Source: Larix kaempferi (taxonomy: Eukaryota; Streptophyta; Pinopsida; Pinales; Pinaceae). Taken from it: a DNA stretch of 64,000 nucleotides. The stretch's first letter is position 1, and the number at the start of each line of letters is the position of its first letter. The DNA lies in assembly GCA_027924585.1 (NCBI GenBank), contig BSBM01000442.1, positions 1,178,001 to 1,242,000 on the forward strand, read 5' to 3'. The position numbers were made by a program, and so were the translations under genes. The notes beneath the pieces were generated by a model that worked only from the letters and a program-made list of their open reading frames with translations, was not told the DNA's origin and searched no databases. Of the stretch, positions 1 to 10,550 are shown in pieces.

Positions 1-415
1 TTAGACCACCCTAGAGGGGTCGGCCCAGTTAGTTGTAGTGGGGTATTTAACCCATTGGTTAAATACGAGCCTACGTGTACTTGTGTAAAATACATATCAG
101 TGAAGTGTATAAATAGAGGAGGTGTGTTCCTCATTTGACACACTCACTCATTCAAGGGAGGCGCACTTTTGGAGGAGAGGTCTGCTACGGTGGAGAAGGA
201 GATCATGTCTTTGGTTTGCATCTTTGTATATTGTTGGTCATCTATATTGAGGAAGCTTTACTGGGTTTTCTACCCCATGAGGGTTTCCCAGGATAAATCT
301 GTGTCTCTTGTGTTTATGCTATGCTTATCGTTTCTTCAGTGATCCTGTATATGCTATTATTGTGAAATGGAATGTAATGCTGCTATTTTCTGTCTTAGCA
401 TATTGAATTCTAACA
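1..415 (+). mobile_element. Copia-A LTR (5' end outside window)
   Basis: This is the 3' part of a Ty1/copia LTR in plus orientation. It shares with the LTR at 10551-11198 the block TTAGACCACCCTAG followed by GGTCGGCCCAG, a TATAAATA box (108-115), a following CACTCACTCATTC run and the terminal TCTAACA. It stops at 415 and gypsy gag coding sequence resumes at once with TTCTACAGGAG, the sequence found uninterrupted near 4871 in the second Gypsy-1 body. It is therefore a solo LTR, or the 3' LTR of an element lying upstream, inserted in gag. The target duplication, likely within ATTCTA, cannot be checked because the left flank is missing. Similarity to the other Copia-A LTRs is partial, so it is a diverged member. 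Confidence 0.8.
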
Positions 416-421
416 TTCTAC

Positions 422-2404
422 AGGAGTTGTTTTATAAGTGGTCTCAAGGATGAAATTCGCTCAGAGGTCAAAATGTTTTATCCCAACACAATGATGGAAG
501 TCCTAGGGTTGGCTAAGCTGGCCGAGGACAAGATTGCAGCTCAACAACGCTCCAAACCCACCCTTGTTCCCTTCAGAAATATGGGTTCCCAACGACCTCC
601 CATCACGCCTTCTCCTCAACCAACTCCTATCAAGCATTTGTCTGAAATAGAAATGCAAGCACGCCAAGAAAAAGGGCTTTGCTATAATTGTGATGAGAAA
701 TTCACTCGGGGACATAGATGTGTTCAACAAAAGCTCTATCTCTTGGATGTGGATTCTCCACCTGCCTTAGAACTTGGTGAAGCAGCTACAGATACAGTGG
801 ATGATCAGATCGACATTCAACACCCACCTGTTGACACCCCATTTTAGGACGACCCACCTGAGATCTCTCTCCTTGCTGTAACTGGCGTCACCGCCCCACA
901 AAAAATGTGGGTCAGGGGATACTTCAAGAAGCTCCCTCTTACCATACTCATTGATTCTGGTAGCACTCATAACTTCATTGACCCTCGGATTGCCAAACAG
1001 GATGATTGTTTTGTCCATCCTTGCTCCAGCTTTGAAGTCATGGTTGCCAATGGGGGCACCTTACCTTGCAAGGGGAAGTGTCACAATGTGCGTATCTCTA
1101 TGGAAGATTATAACCTACGCTCTAACATGTTTGCCTTGCCCTTAGGCGGATGTGATGTGGTTTTGGGCGTTCAATGGTTACGCAAACTTGGCCCCATCTT
1201 ATGGGATTTTGTTGAACTTTGGATGCAGTTTAAAGTCAATGAGGCACAACACAAATTTATGGGCTTACAACCAAGGCCTCTCTGCATCATCAGTTCACAT
1301 CGCCTGGAAAAAATCCTTAAGAAGAATTCACATGGTGTCATCGCTCAGCTCAATTCCATTCAGATGCACCCATCAACAGTCTCCACTACTTCCTTGGATA
1401 GATATGCAGGTATCTTTGCTGAACCAATGCGCTTGCTACCTTCACGAGACCTTTTCGGTAAGAATTTAGCCACATCTACCTCTCAGCAGGAAATGATGGC
1501 TATTTTGCATGCAATACAGAAGTGGCAGCCATACCTATTAGGGAATTATTTCTGCATCAAGACTGATCTCCCGAGTCTGGAAAATTTTCTGGAACAATGG
1601 GTCTCCTCCCCAACACACCTGAAATGGGTTATCCACCTCATGGGTTATCCCTATGTAATCACTTACAAGAAGGGTAAGGACAATATGGTGGAAGATGCTC
1701 CTTCTTGCACAATTGATGACCCAGTTTCTCTTACAACTCTTTCTCTGCTTGTTCCAAATTGGGTGCAATATGTTCAATAGGGCTCCCTCTTCTATGAACT
1801 CCATGCTTCTTCATCAATAGGGCACTCTGGGTTCTGCAACAGGTATGACCAAGAACAATGTAACTTCTTTTGGCAGGGACTAAAAATAACAATCCAACAG
1901 ATGGTGGCTGACGATGATACTTTCCAAGTCAACAGGGGTGAAATGACACTCCTTTTAGGATTGCTCAAACCCTTGCCCATCCCTAAACAACTTTGGCCAA
2001 CTATTTCTATGGATTTTCTAGCAGCGCTTTGGTGGTACAATACCATATCTCACAGAACACCATATGAAGCGGTCTATGGACAAACACCGCCAGTTCTTCT
2101 TCCATACACCCTTAGTAGCTCCCCAGTTCAGGCAATTGACTCGGTTCTTCGAAACCGCAATCAGATTCTTCTCATTCTGCAGGACAATCTTCACATGGCC
2201 AGAATTTGCCTGAATCAACAAGCCGATCAGCACCGTTCTGAGCGCATTTTCCACGCAGCTAACAGGGTTCTTCTTCATCTACAGCCTTCCAAGCAATCCT
2301 CCTTGACACTCCAAAGGCGTCAGTGGCCTGAAATGCAACCCGAGGATGCTACCGGGGAACCACTCCTTCAGCTTCTGCAGCAATTTCTCCAACCAAAACT
2401 TTGA
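422..2404 (+). pseudogene. Gypsy-1 body 1: gag-protease-RNase H-integrase ends, RT missing
   Basis: One reading frame runs through the whole stretch with only two stops, TAG at 845 and TAG at 1778; both are CAG (Gln) in body 2. In order it encodes the end of gag, a CCHC knuckle (CYNCDEKFTRGHRC, about 690-730), a retroviral-type aspartic protease with LIDSGSTHNF (about 945-975), then directly an RNase H end (QEMMAILHAIQKW to the KKGKDNMVEDA tail), the integrase zinc-binding region (HSGF..C-type) and the integrase C-terminal part (YNTISHRTPYEAVYG). RT and the DDE core are absent without loss of frame. The N-terminal part of gag is lost to the LTR at 1-415. The product would be a Gag-protease-like polyprotein of a non-autonomous element. 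Confidence 0.85.
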
Positions 2405-2420
2405 GGACAAAGTTTTTTCT

Positions 2421-2433
2421 AAGGGAGAGGGGA
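2421..2433 (+). other. polypurine tract, Gypsy-1 body 1
   Basis: AAGGGAGAGGGGA lies directly before the LTR start TGTTAGG and is identical to the tract at 6875-6887. It is the plus-strand DNA primer of LTR elements. Confidence 0.85.
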
Positions 2434-2969
2434 TGTTAGGAACCTATGTAAACCCTTCTCTTTACTATGTTAGTATATTGTTATTGGACGCATATGCTTT
2501 GTAAGTCGTCCCGTAGTATTTGTTGATCCGTAGTTTATATTATCCCATAGTATTGACCCATAGTATTGGACGCATATGCTTTGTAAGTCGTCCCGTAGTA
2601 TTATATGTCCCATGGTTTTGACTCATGGTATTGGGCATAGACTTAGTATATAAGTGTGTGTTGAGGTCATTGAAGGCACCGTGAAGTTAATTGTATTGAG
2701 CTTGCTCAAAGGAGGTTGCCCCCTCGAAGTGTCCCGTGATCAATATAAAAGTGATTCTGTTCTATTATTTCTGATATCTCGTGTATTTGCATTAATTAAT
2801 TATTGCAGGTACTGAGGTCATTGAAGGCACCGTAATGTTAATTGTATTGAGCTTGCTCAAAGGAGGTTGCCCCCTCGAAGTGGCCCGTGATCAATATAAA
2901 AGCGATTCTGTTCTATTATTTCTGATATCTCGTGTATTTACATTAATTAATTATTGCAGGTACATCACA
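2434..2969 (+). repeat. Gypsy-1 shared LTR with internal duplication
   Basis: The LTR starts TGTTAGGAACC after the polypurine tract and ends TACATCACA two bases before the primer site. It is about 536 bp against 384 bp for the LTR at 6888-7271, because a 151-bp segment is present twice. It carries TATATAAG (2647-2654) as a likely TATA box. It serves as 3' LTR of body 1 and 5' LTR of body 2. Confidence 0.85.
2663..2969 (+). repeat. 151-bp tandem duplication inside the LTR
   Basis: GAGGTCATTGAAGGCACC begins at 2663 and again at 2814, and the following sequence is repeated with a few changes up to GCAGGTAC. The LTR at 6888-7271 has one unit only. The duplicated part lies downstream of the TATA-like box, in the R-U5 part of the LTR. 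Confidence 0.9.
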
Positions 2970-2971
2970 TC

Positions 2972-2983
2972 TGGTATCAGAGC
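2972..2983 (+). other. primer binding site, Gypsy-1
   Basis: TGGTATCAGAGC, complementary to the 3' end of plant initiator-Met tRNA, lies two bases after the LTR end. Confidence 0.9.
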
Positions 2984-4345
2984 ACTTTCCTTGGCACAAG
3001 CGGGAATTTTTTTTTCTTTTTTTGGGCGGCGACTTTTAGATCAATTTCTGAAACTTTATGCACAAAATCAAAAGAAATCAATTGCATATATGAATTCCTC
3101 TTTCAAAAATACGCATTTTCAAAAAAAAAATCATCTCATTTGGAGTTCTAAAAGTGGAGATATCGCGGATTTAAAATCAACAATTTTTCAGAATTTCGGT
3201 GACGACCGCGGAAATTGCAGCGAGAAAATCTCTTGACCGAGTGCCCAGATTTCTATTCCGCTTTTGAGGGTAGAAGTAGAGTGGTTGTTCCAGTTCCGGA
3301 AACATGCTATAATAGCGATTCTGAGCAATATAGATCCGGTTTTTGAACATTGGGTGGAATTTCTGCCAAAATTGTTTCTGTTGCAGGTTCGAATTTGGGA
3401 ATAATCCCTATCCGCTTAACTGTGGGAAGTACTTGGGCGTAAGCCCTAAAACTCATTGTGAGGAGTACCACAAGAACCCTGAAGTAGCTGGCCCATTGAG
3501 AGGACCTGCCAGCAAAAAGGCCAACGACCCCCACCTGATTGACTAGTTCCCACCCGTGAGATAAACCAAGAGCTGTCGTTTGTGGCAAAGCAGTTATCAT
3601 TTTTACTTGAGCCGTGGAGTGAGGGGTACTGCCCCAATACGCAAGCCGTCAGACAGCATTAGTGGCCGAGTGAAACCCCTGAATTGTTAGAAAGCCGCAC
3701 ATACCTGGGGTCCATATCTACTTTCGGCTGAACTATTGTCGATCACTGCTGCGCCGTTTCAGATCCATTTTGCAAGCCGTTCCAGATCCAGCCATTCGGC
3801 GTTGTTCCAGATTCCTTTCGAGCCGTAGCCGCTCCAGTCTGTTAAAAAAAAAAAAAAAAATCCGAACCGTAGCCGCTCCAGTCTGAAGAAAAAAAAAGTA
3901 TAAAATTTAGTTTTTTCTCCATATCTCCCTTGTTTTACCTCTGTTTCCCTTGAAATTTTCAGGGAACCCCTGTCATCCCATTCTGCATCTTTCATTCTTG
4001 AGGACCCTCGCCCCAATTCCCCTTCCCAAAGCCCGAAATCCCACATTTGTCTATTTTTAGGGTTTGCCATAACTTCCTCAGATTTCACCCAATCACCTTC
4101 AAATTTTACCACAGAGTTCCTTTCTGACTTCTACTTCTTTGTCCCTCTCTGCCCAATTTTCTCATTCTATCACCCCGCTTCTGAAATCCTCCTTTTTGCC
4201 TTCTTGTCCTTTCGATAGTGTCCAAAATCTAGTCAAACCCCAATTACCCATCCGATTGTTTCCCCAATCCAAATTTCCCTTTACTAAATCAGCTTTTGTT
4301 TGTGTTTTTCTACCCATTCCACCAAAAAAAAAAAAAAAACGGGTT
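2984..4345 (+). other. Gypsy-1 untranslated leader
   Basis: This 1.36-kb stretch separates the primer site from the gag start. It has several homopolymer A runs (3120-3129, about 3843-3859, 4323-4339) and pyrimidine-rich segments but no credible gene. Small open frames on both strands here show no family resemblance. Confidence 0.6.
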
Positions 4346-6858
4346 ATGGTTGTCACCCGTGCAGGAGCACACACCATGGAGGAAGCACTTGCAGCCATCC
4401 AAACCAAACTCCAAGATCTGGATGAAAAATTTCTCAGCCTCCATCTTCAGCATTCAGCCATGAACAATACCAGACAACCAGAATCTTTTGCAGCCACCGG
4501 GTTCTCTGCTTCTAGCAATTTTCGTGGGCCGAAGCTTGATTTTCCTCGCTTCAATGGTACTGATCCGACTGGATGGATATACTGAGCAGAACAATATTTC
4601 AGTATGCATAATACTTTTGATGTTCAGAAAGTTCCACTTGCATCCTTTCATTTGGAACAGGAAGCCCTTCAATGGTACCGTTGGTACATCAAAGCTCATC
4701 CCGAGCCAAACTGGACAGATTTCTGCCGACTCATTTTGCCACGATTTGGTCCTAGTGCTTTTGACGACTTCACAGGAGCACTCACTAAACTTTACCAAAA
4801 TGGCACAGTGAGAGAGTATCAGATGGAATTTGAGAAACTAACCAATCACACAGAAGGATTGTCTAATGAATTCTACAGGAGTTGTTTTATCAGTGGTCTC
4901 AAGGATGAAATCCGCTCAGAGGTCAAAATGTTTTGTCCCAACACAATGATGGAAGTCCTAGGGTTGGCTAAGTTGGCCAAGGACAAGATCGCAGCTCAAC
5001 AACGCTCCAAACCCACCTTTGTTCCCTTCAGAAATATGGTTTCCCAACGACCTCCCATCACGCCTGCTCCTCAACCAACTCCTATCAAGCATTTGTCTGA
5101 AATAGAAATGCAGGCACGCCGAGAAAAAGGGCTTTGCTATAATTGTGATGAGAAATTCACTCGGGGACATAGATGTGTTCAACAAAAGCTCTATCTCTTG
5201 GATGTGGATTCTCCGCCTGCCTTAGAACTTGGTGAAGAAGCTACAGATACAGTAGATGATCCGGTCGACATGCAACACCCACCTGTTGACACCCCATCTC
5301 AGGACGACCCACCCGAGATCTCTCTCCATGCTGTAACCAGCGTCACCACCCCACAAACAATGCGGGTCAGGGGATACTTCAAGAAGCTCCCTCTTACCAT
5401 ACTCATTGATTCTGGTAGCACTCATAACTTCATTGACCCTCGAATTGCCAAACAGGCTGATTGTTTTGTCCATCCTTGCTCCAACTTTGAAGTCATGGTT
5501 GCCAATGGGGGCACCTTACCTTGCAAGGGGAAGTGTCACAATGTGCGTATCTCTATGGAAGATTATAACCTACACTCCGACATGTTTGCCTTGTCCTTAG
5601 GCGGATGTGATGTGGTTTTGGGCGTTCAATGGTTACGCAAACTTGGCCCCATCTTATGGGATTTTGTTGAACTTTGGATGCAGTTTAAAGTCAATGGGGC
5701 ACAACACAAATTTATGGGCTTACAACCAGGGTCTCTCTGCATCATCAGCTCACATCGCCTGGAAAAAATCCTTAAGAAGAATTCACATGGTGTCATCGCT
5801 CAGCTCAATTCCATTCAGATGCGCCCATCAACAGTCTCCACTACTTCCTTGTATAGATATGCAGGTATCTTTGCTGAACCAATGCGCTTGCTACCTTCAC
5901 GAGACCTTTCCGGTAAGAATTTAGCCACATCTACCTCTCAGCAGGAAATGATGGCTATTTTGCATGCAATACAGAAGTGGCAGCCATACCTATTAGGGAA
6001 TTATTTCTTCATCAAGACTGATCTCCCGAGTCTGGAAAATTTTCTGGAACAATGGGTCTCCTCCCCAACACACCTGAAATGGGTTATCCACCTCATGGGT
6101 TATCCCTATGTGATCACTTACAAGAAGGGTAAGGACAATATGGTGGAAGATGCTCCTTCTTGCACAATTGATGACCCAGTTTCGCTTACAACTCTTTCTC
6201 TGCTTGTTCCAAATTGGGTGCAATATGTTCAACAGGGCTCTCTCTTCTATGAACTCCATGCTTCTTCATCAACAGGGCACTCTGGGTTCTGCAACATGTA
6301 TGACCAAGAACAATGTAACTTCTTTTGGCAGGGACTAAAAATGACAATTCAACAGATGGTGGCTGACGATGATACTTTCCAAGTCAACAAGGGTGAAACG
6401 ACACTCCTTCGGGATTGCTCAAACCCTGGCCCATCCCTAAACAGCTTTGGCCAACTATTTCTATGGATTTCCTAGCAGCGCTCTGGTGGTACAATACCAC
6501 ATCTCACAGGACACCATATGAAGCGGTCTATGGAAAAACACCGCCAATTTTTCTTCCATACACCCTTAGCAACTCCTCAGTTCAGGCAATTGACTCGGTT
6601 CTTCGAAACCACGATCAGATTCTTCTCATTCTGCAAGACAATCTTCACATGGCCAGAATTCGCCTGAATCAACAAGCCGATCAACACCGTTCTGAGCGCA
6701 TTTTCCATGCAGCTGACAAGGTTCTTCTTCATCTACAGCCTTCCAAGCAATCCTCCTTGACACTCCAAAGGCGTCAGTGGCCTGAAATGCAACCCGAGGA
6801 TTCTACCGGGGAACCACTCCTTCAGCTTCTGCAACAATTTCTCCAACTAAAGCTTTGA
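4346..6858 (+). pseudogene. Gypsy-1 body 2: gag-protease polyprotein lacking RT and integrase core
   Basis: Gag probably starts at ATG 4346 (MVVTRAGAHTMEEAL). The frame has one stop, TGA at 4583-4585 (after GWIY, before AEQYF), then stays open to 6475. Order: retrotransposon gag domain (LASFHLEQEALQWYRW, about 4625-4685), CCHC knuckle CYNCDEKFTRGHRC (about 5135-5175), protease with LIDSGSTHNF (about 5400-5430), RNase H remnant (about 5945-6165), integrase zinc-binding remnant (about 6260-6400). A one-base deletion near 6412 moves the integrase C-terminal part into the frame 6415-6858. RT is missing between protease and RNase H, and the DDE core between ISMDFL and WWYNT. The joins are in frame and shared with body 1. 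Such a product could be packaged or processed only with enzymes supplied by another element; that is inference. Confidence 0.85.
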
Positions 6859-6874
6859 GGACAAAGCTTTTTCT

Positions 6875-6887
6875 AAGGGAGAGGGGA
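6875..6887 (+). other. polypurine tract, Gypsy-1 body 2
   Basis: AAGGGAGAGGGGA lies directly before the LTR start at 6888. Confidence 0.85.
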
Positions 6888-7271
6888 TGTTAGGAACCTA
6901 TGTAAATCCTTCTCTTTACTATGTTAGTATATTGTTGTTGGACGCATATGCTTTGTAAGTCGTCCCGTAGTATTTGTTGATCCGTAGTTATATTATCCCA
7001 TGGTATTGACCCATAGTATTGGACGCATATGCTTTGTAAGTCATCCCGTAGTATTATATGTCCCATGGTTTTGACTCATGGTATTGGGCATAGACTTAGT
7101 ATATAAGTGTGTGTTGAGGTCATTGAAGGCACCGTGAAGTTAATTGTATTGAGCTTGCTCAAAGGAGGTTGCCCCCTCGAAGTGGCCTGTGATCAATATA
7201 AAAGCGATTCTGTTCTATTATTTCTGATATCTCGTGTATTTGCATTAATTAATTATTGCAGGTACATCACA
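6888..7271 (+). repeat. Gypsy-1 3' LTR
   Basis: The 384-bp LTR runs from TGTTAGGAACC to ACATCACA. It matches 2434-2969 apart from the missing second 151-bp unit and scattered changes. The bases after 7271 belong to Copia-A, which confirms the end. Confidence 0.9.
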
Positions 7272-7563
7272 GATGGAAGGCATCTAGAAAGTTATGGGAT
7301 ATGGATAAATGTTGTATTGAAGCATTGCATGATTGAATGACATATATCTTTATGTGTAAGAATTTGTTTTGAAATCTATGAGATGTTTCTAATCATGCAA
7401 TTGAACTTATCTTGTATGAAAGACCGTGTACCATCACCTACAAGAGAGACTTGCTTCGAAGAACAAGCAATGAAGACTCAACAACGACACTTGTTCCAAC
7501 AATGAAGTTCAATAAAACTACCTATTGAAGATATTGAAGAATCTGAAGTTCCCAGGATCTGGG

Positions 7564-9078
7564 ATGCAGTAATGGAAGGATGCCATGATCGAGGAGTACC
7601 ATTCGATCATGAAGAATGATGTTTGGGATGTGATACCATGAACAAAAGGGAAGTCTGTTGTGACTTCCAAGTGGATCTACAAGATCAAGCATGTTGCAGA
7701 TGGTAGCATAGAGAAATACAAGGAAAGGTTTGTGGCTCATGGGTTCTCCCAGAAAGAAGGGATAGACTACGAGGAAATTTTTTCACCTGTATCCAGATAC
7801 ACTTCCATCAGAATAGTACATGCTCTGGCTGCAATGATGAAGTGGAAGATACACCAGATGGATGTCAGGACAAATTTCTTGAATTGCGTAGTCGAAGAGG
7901 AAGTGTGTGTGGAGCAGCCACTCGGATTTGAGACACATGACAGGGAGTCACATGTGTGCAAATTGAAAAAAGCCTTGTATGGTTTGAAACAAGCACCCAG
8001 GACATGGTACAACAGGATAGACATCTTCCTAACCAGTTTGGGCTTTACCTAGAGTAAAGCGGATTCCAACCTTTACTACAAGGTTGAGGAAGGAAATCCA
8101 GTAATACTCCTATTGTATGTGGATGACCTGTTTGTGACAGGTGAGGATGGATTGATTGCCGACACGAAGAGGAAGCTTGCTACTGAGTTCGAGATGAAGG
8201 ACTTGGATATGATGCATTACTTTCTAGGTATGGAGGTGTAGCAGAGTGCATATGGAATATTTCTTGGACAAGGGAAGTATGCAGTAGAGATCCTGAAGCG
8301 GTTTGGGATGATGAACTGCAAGGCCATGGCCACACCTATGGCATCAAAATTGAAGCTATTGAGTGATGCTTCATCAGATTCGGTTGATTCCATGATGCAT
8401 TGTCAGAAGATTGGGTCCTTGATGTACCTAACGAACATGAGACCATATATTTGTTTTGCGGTGAACACATTGAACCAGTTCCTAACAGATCTTAGACATG
8501 TTCACCTGATTGTTGTAAAGCATATTCTGAAGTACCTGAAGGGTACGATTGATTATGGGCTCAAGTATGATGCGAATCAAAAGTTTAACCTAGAGGGTTA
8601 TGTTGATTCAGATTGGGCAGGAAGTGCTGCAGATAGGAAGATCACTTTGGGGTGCTTCTTCAGTATGGGATTAGGTGTGATCTCTTGGTTTAGCAGGAAG
8701 CAATCCTGCGTAGCATTGAGTACAGCCGAAGTAGAGTATGTCGCAGCTTGTTCGACTAGTTGTGAGGCAGTATGGCTAAGGAAGCTACTGTCTGATTTAT
8801 TTGATATCCAGTTGGATGCTACTTGTATCTATTGTGACAACCAAAGTTTTGTGAAGTTGTCAAAGAACCCGATGTTCCATGACAATTCGAAGCATGTCGA
8901 GATCAAATATCACTATATCAGGGATATGGTACAGAGAGGAGTAGTGAAGCTCCAGCATGTTGCGATGGATGAGTAGATTGCATATGTGTTGACCAAACCA
9001 TTAGCCAGAGTGAAGTTCGAGTACTTCAGAAAGAGGCTTGGTGTACTTCAAATCGAGGTTCCTTCCAAGGGGAAGTGA
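7564..9078 (+). pseudogene. Copia-A1 reverse transcriptase-RNase H
   Basis: This is the C-terminal half of a copia polyprotein. RT shows TSKWIYKIKH, the RVT_2-type QMDV motif, [15 protein letters not shown] and the catalytic YVDDL (about 8115-8130). RNase H follows with VDSDWAGSAADRK, ALSTAEVEYVA and ADVLTKPLA-like ends near 8980-9005. The frame is unshifted from 7564 to the stop at 9076, but it has nonsense codons at 7570 (TAA), 7639 (TGA), 8050 (TAG), 8239 (TAG) and 8974 (TAG). By comparison with Copia-A2 and the family, several of these are CAG or TGG converted to TAG. No integrase or gag precedes it. Confidence 0.9.
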
Positions 9079-9115
9079 TGAGTCCAAAAGACATAGATGC
9101 ACATGGGATTTTCTG

Positions 9116-9450
9116 ACATGGTTGTAGATGTGTTCTCCCATGGACATGATGTAATTGCCGAGCTTTTTCGACATGGTTGTAGATGTTTTCTCCCATGGTC
9201 GTGATGTAATTGCTGAGCCATGCTCACATGGTGGTAGATGTGTTCTACCATGGTGCAGATGTAAGGGCTGGAGCCATTCTCACATGGTGGTAGATGTGTT
9301 CTCCCATGGTGTAGATGTAAGGGCTGAAGCCATTTTTTACATGGTGGTAGATGTGTTCTCCCATGGTGAAAAAGTAAGGGCTAGAGCCTTCCCCGAATGG
9401 TGGTAGATATGTTCTCCCATTTCGGTGGTGTAAGTGTTGTATGATGTGCA
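9116..9450 (+). repeat. 56-bp tandem repeat in Copia-A1 3' region
   Basis: Six degenerate copies begin near 9116, 9171, 9226, 9282, 9339 and 9395. Each has ATGGTNGTAGATGTG and TTCTCCCATGG followed by a GATGTAA segment. The array is outside the coding region and creates chance open frames on both strands. Confidence 0.85.
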
Positions 9451-9477
9451 TCTAGGCTGTGCTCCATGGACGATGAG

Positions 9478-9780
9478 ATGATCTGAAGAGGATGATCAAG
9501 ACGATCATGTGTGATGAGCATCAGGACAATGATCCAGATGATATGCATCAGAACGATGTTGTGATGATGATCAGGATGATCATGTGATGATATGTATCAG
9601 GATGATGCTATGATGATGATCAGGACGATCATGTGTGGTGAGCATCAGGTCGATGCTCCAGATGTTGTACATAAGGATGATGTATTGTATGATGATGATC
9701 AGTACGATCATGAGCATTAAGAGGATGCTCCGTGCAAGGATGATCAAGTGGATCATGAGTATTAGGTCGATACTTTGTGA
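9478..9780 (+). repeat. GATGATCAGGACGATCATG repeats
   Basis: Irregular repeats of GATGATCAGGACGATCATG and GATGAGCATCAGG. Many units are self-complementary around GATCATGATC-type cores and could fold into short hairpins. Related GATCAT-rich repeats occur in Copia-A2 at 22380-22935. Confidence 0.75.
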
Positions 9781-9799
9781 CCATCGACAGGTTGTGCAA

Positions 9800-10290
9800 G
9801 TAGCATAGAAAAGATCCTAGGAGATCTGACAGGTTGAGTTGTGTGCTTGTAAAAGTCCCGGGATGCTCTTTCGAGGTTTTGCTACAAGTAGCATAGAAAA
9901 GATCCCGAGAGATCTAATAGGTTAAGTTGTGTGCTCGTAAAAGTCCTGGGATGCTCTTTCAAGGTTTTTCTACAGAAGGCATGTAATCAGTCCCGGAGAT
10001 CCGATAGGTTGAGCTGTGTGGTCGTAAAAGTCCTGGGATTCTCTTTAGAGATCTTGCAGGTAGCAAGACGCTCTTTTACAGTTTTTCCTGACCACATGTA
10101 AAATATCCTGGGAGATCCAATAGGTTGAGCTGTGTGATCGTAAAATTCCTGGGATGCTCTTTCGAGGTTTTGTGGTGGTCACATGTAAAAGATCCTAGGA
10201 GATCCAATAGGTTGAGTAGTAAGCTCGTAATCAGTCCTGGGATGCTCTTTCGAGGTTTTGTTGACGCACGTAATCAGTCCTAAGGATTCC
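9800..10290 (+). repeat. about 88-bp tandem repeats before the Copia-A1 3' LTR
   Basis: About five degenerate units with AGATCC(T/C)(A/G)GGAGATC, AGGTTGAG(T/C)TGTGTG and GGGATGCTCTTTCGAGGTTT. Units start near 9803 and 9891 and then continue less regularly. The inverted equivalent in Copia-A2 is 21880-22380. Confidence 0.8.
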
Positions 10291-10538
10291 ACAGGATGGC
10301 CAACTCATAGAGATGATGAAGACCTATAGGAGGCTAGGCCTACATCCAACATGAAAAAGGGTTGGCTCTGTAGAACTTCCTATGACGAGAAGAATTGAGA
10401 GATAGCCCAGTGATCGAGATGACGAGTACAGCAACAGTGATGAGGATGCTCCGTCATCCAGTGACGATGATCCAACTCCAGTATTGAAGACTTGTGCCTA
10501 TATGTATTGATGACTTGTGTCAAGAGAATACCATCCTA
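10291..10538 (+). other. unique end of Copia-A1 3' region
   Basis: I see no gene here. The stretch includes dispersed GATGAT and ATGACG words and joins the repeat region to the polypurine tract. Confidence 0.5.
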
Positions 10539-10550
10539 GTTAAGAGGGAG
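10539..10550 (+). other. polypurine tract, Copia-A1
   Basis: GTTAAGAGGGAG directly precedes the LTR start TGTTGATG. The reverse complement of the same tract lies at 21665-21676 in Copia-A2. Confidence 0.85.

Larger units (their letters stand above)
416..7271 (+). mobile_element. Gypsy-1 tandem: body, shared LTR, body, LTR
   Basis: Two Ty3/gypsy bodies in the same orientation share the LTR at 2434-2969. Body 1 (416-2433) is cut on its left by the Copia-A LTR. Body 2 (2970-6887) has a primer site, a leader, coding sequence and a polypurine tract, followed by the 3' LTR at 6888-7271. The right edge is exact: after ACATCACA at 7271 the next bases match the interior of Copia-A2 near 39045-39057 (reverse strand), so the tandem was inserted into a Copia-A element. 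Both bodies carry the same RT and integrase-core deletions, so the deleted form itself was multiplied. Confidence 0.85.

Noticed and set aside
3759-4112. Minus-strand open frame of 117 codons in the Gypsy-1 leader
   Set aside because: Low-complexity (poly-F from poly-A runs), no family resemblance, lies in an untranslated leader.
9155-9451. Open frames on both strands with repeated HMVVDVFSHG-type and HHRNG-type peptides
   Set aside because: They are translations of the 56-bp tandem repeat in the Copia-A1 3' region. Both strands are open only because the unit lacks stops.
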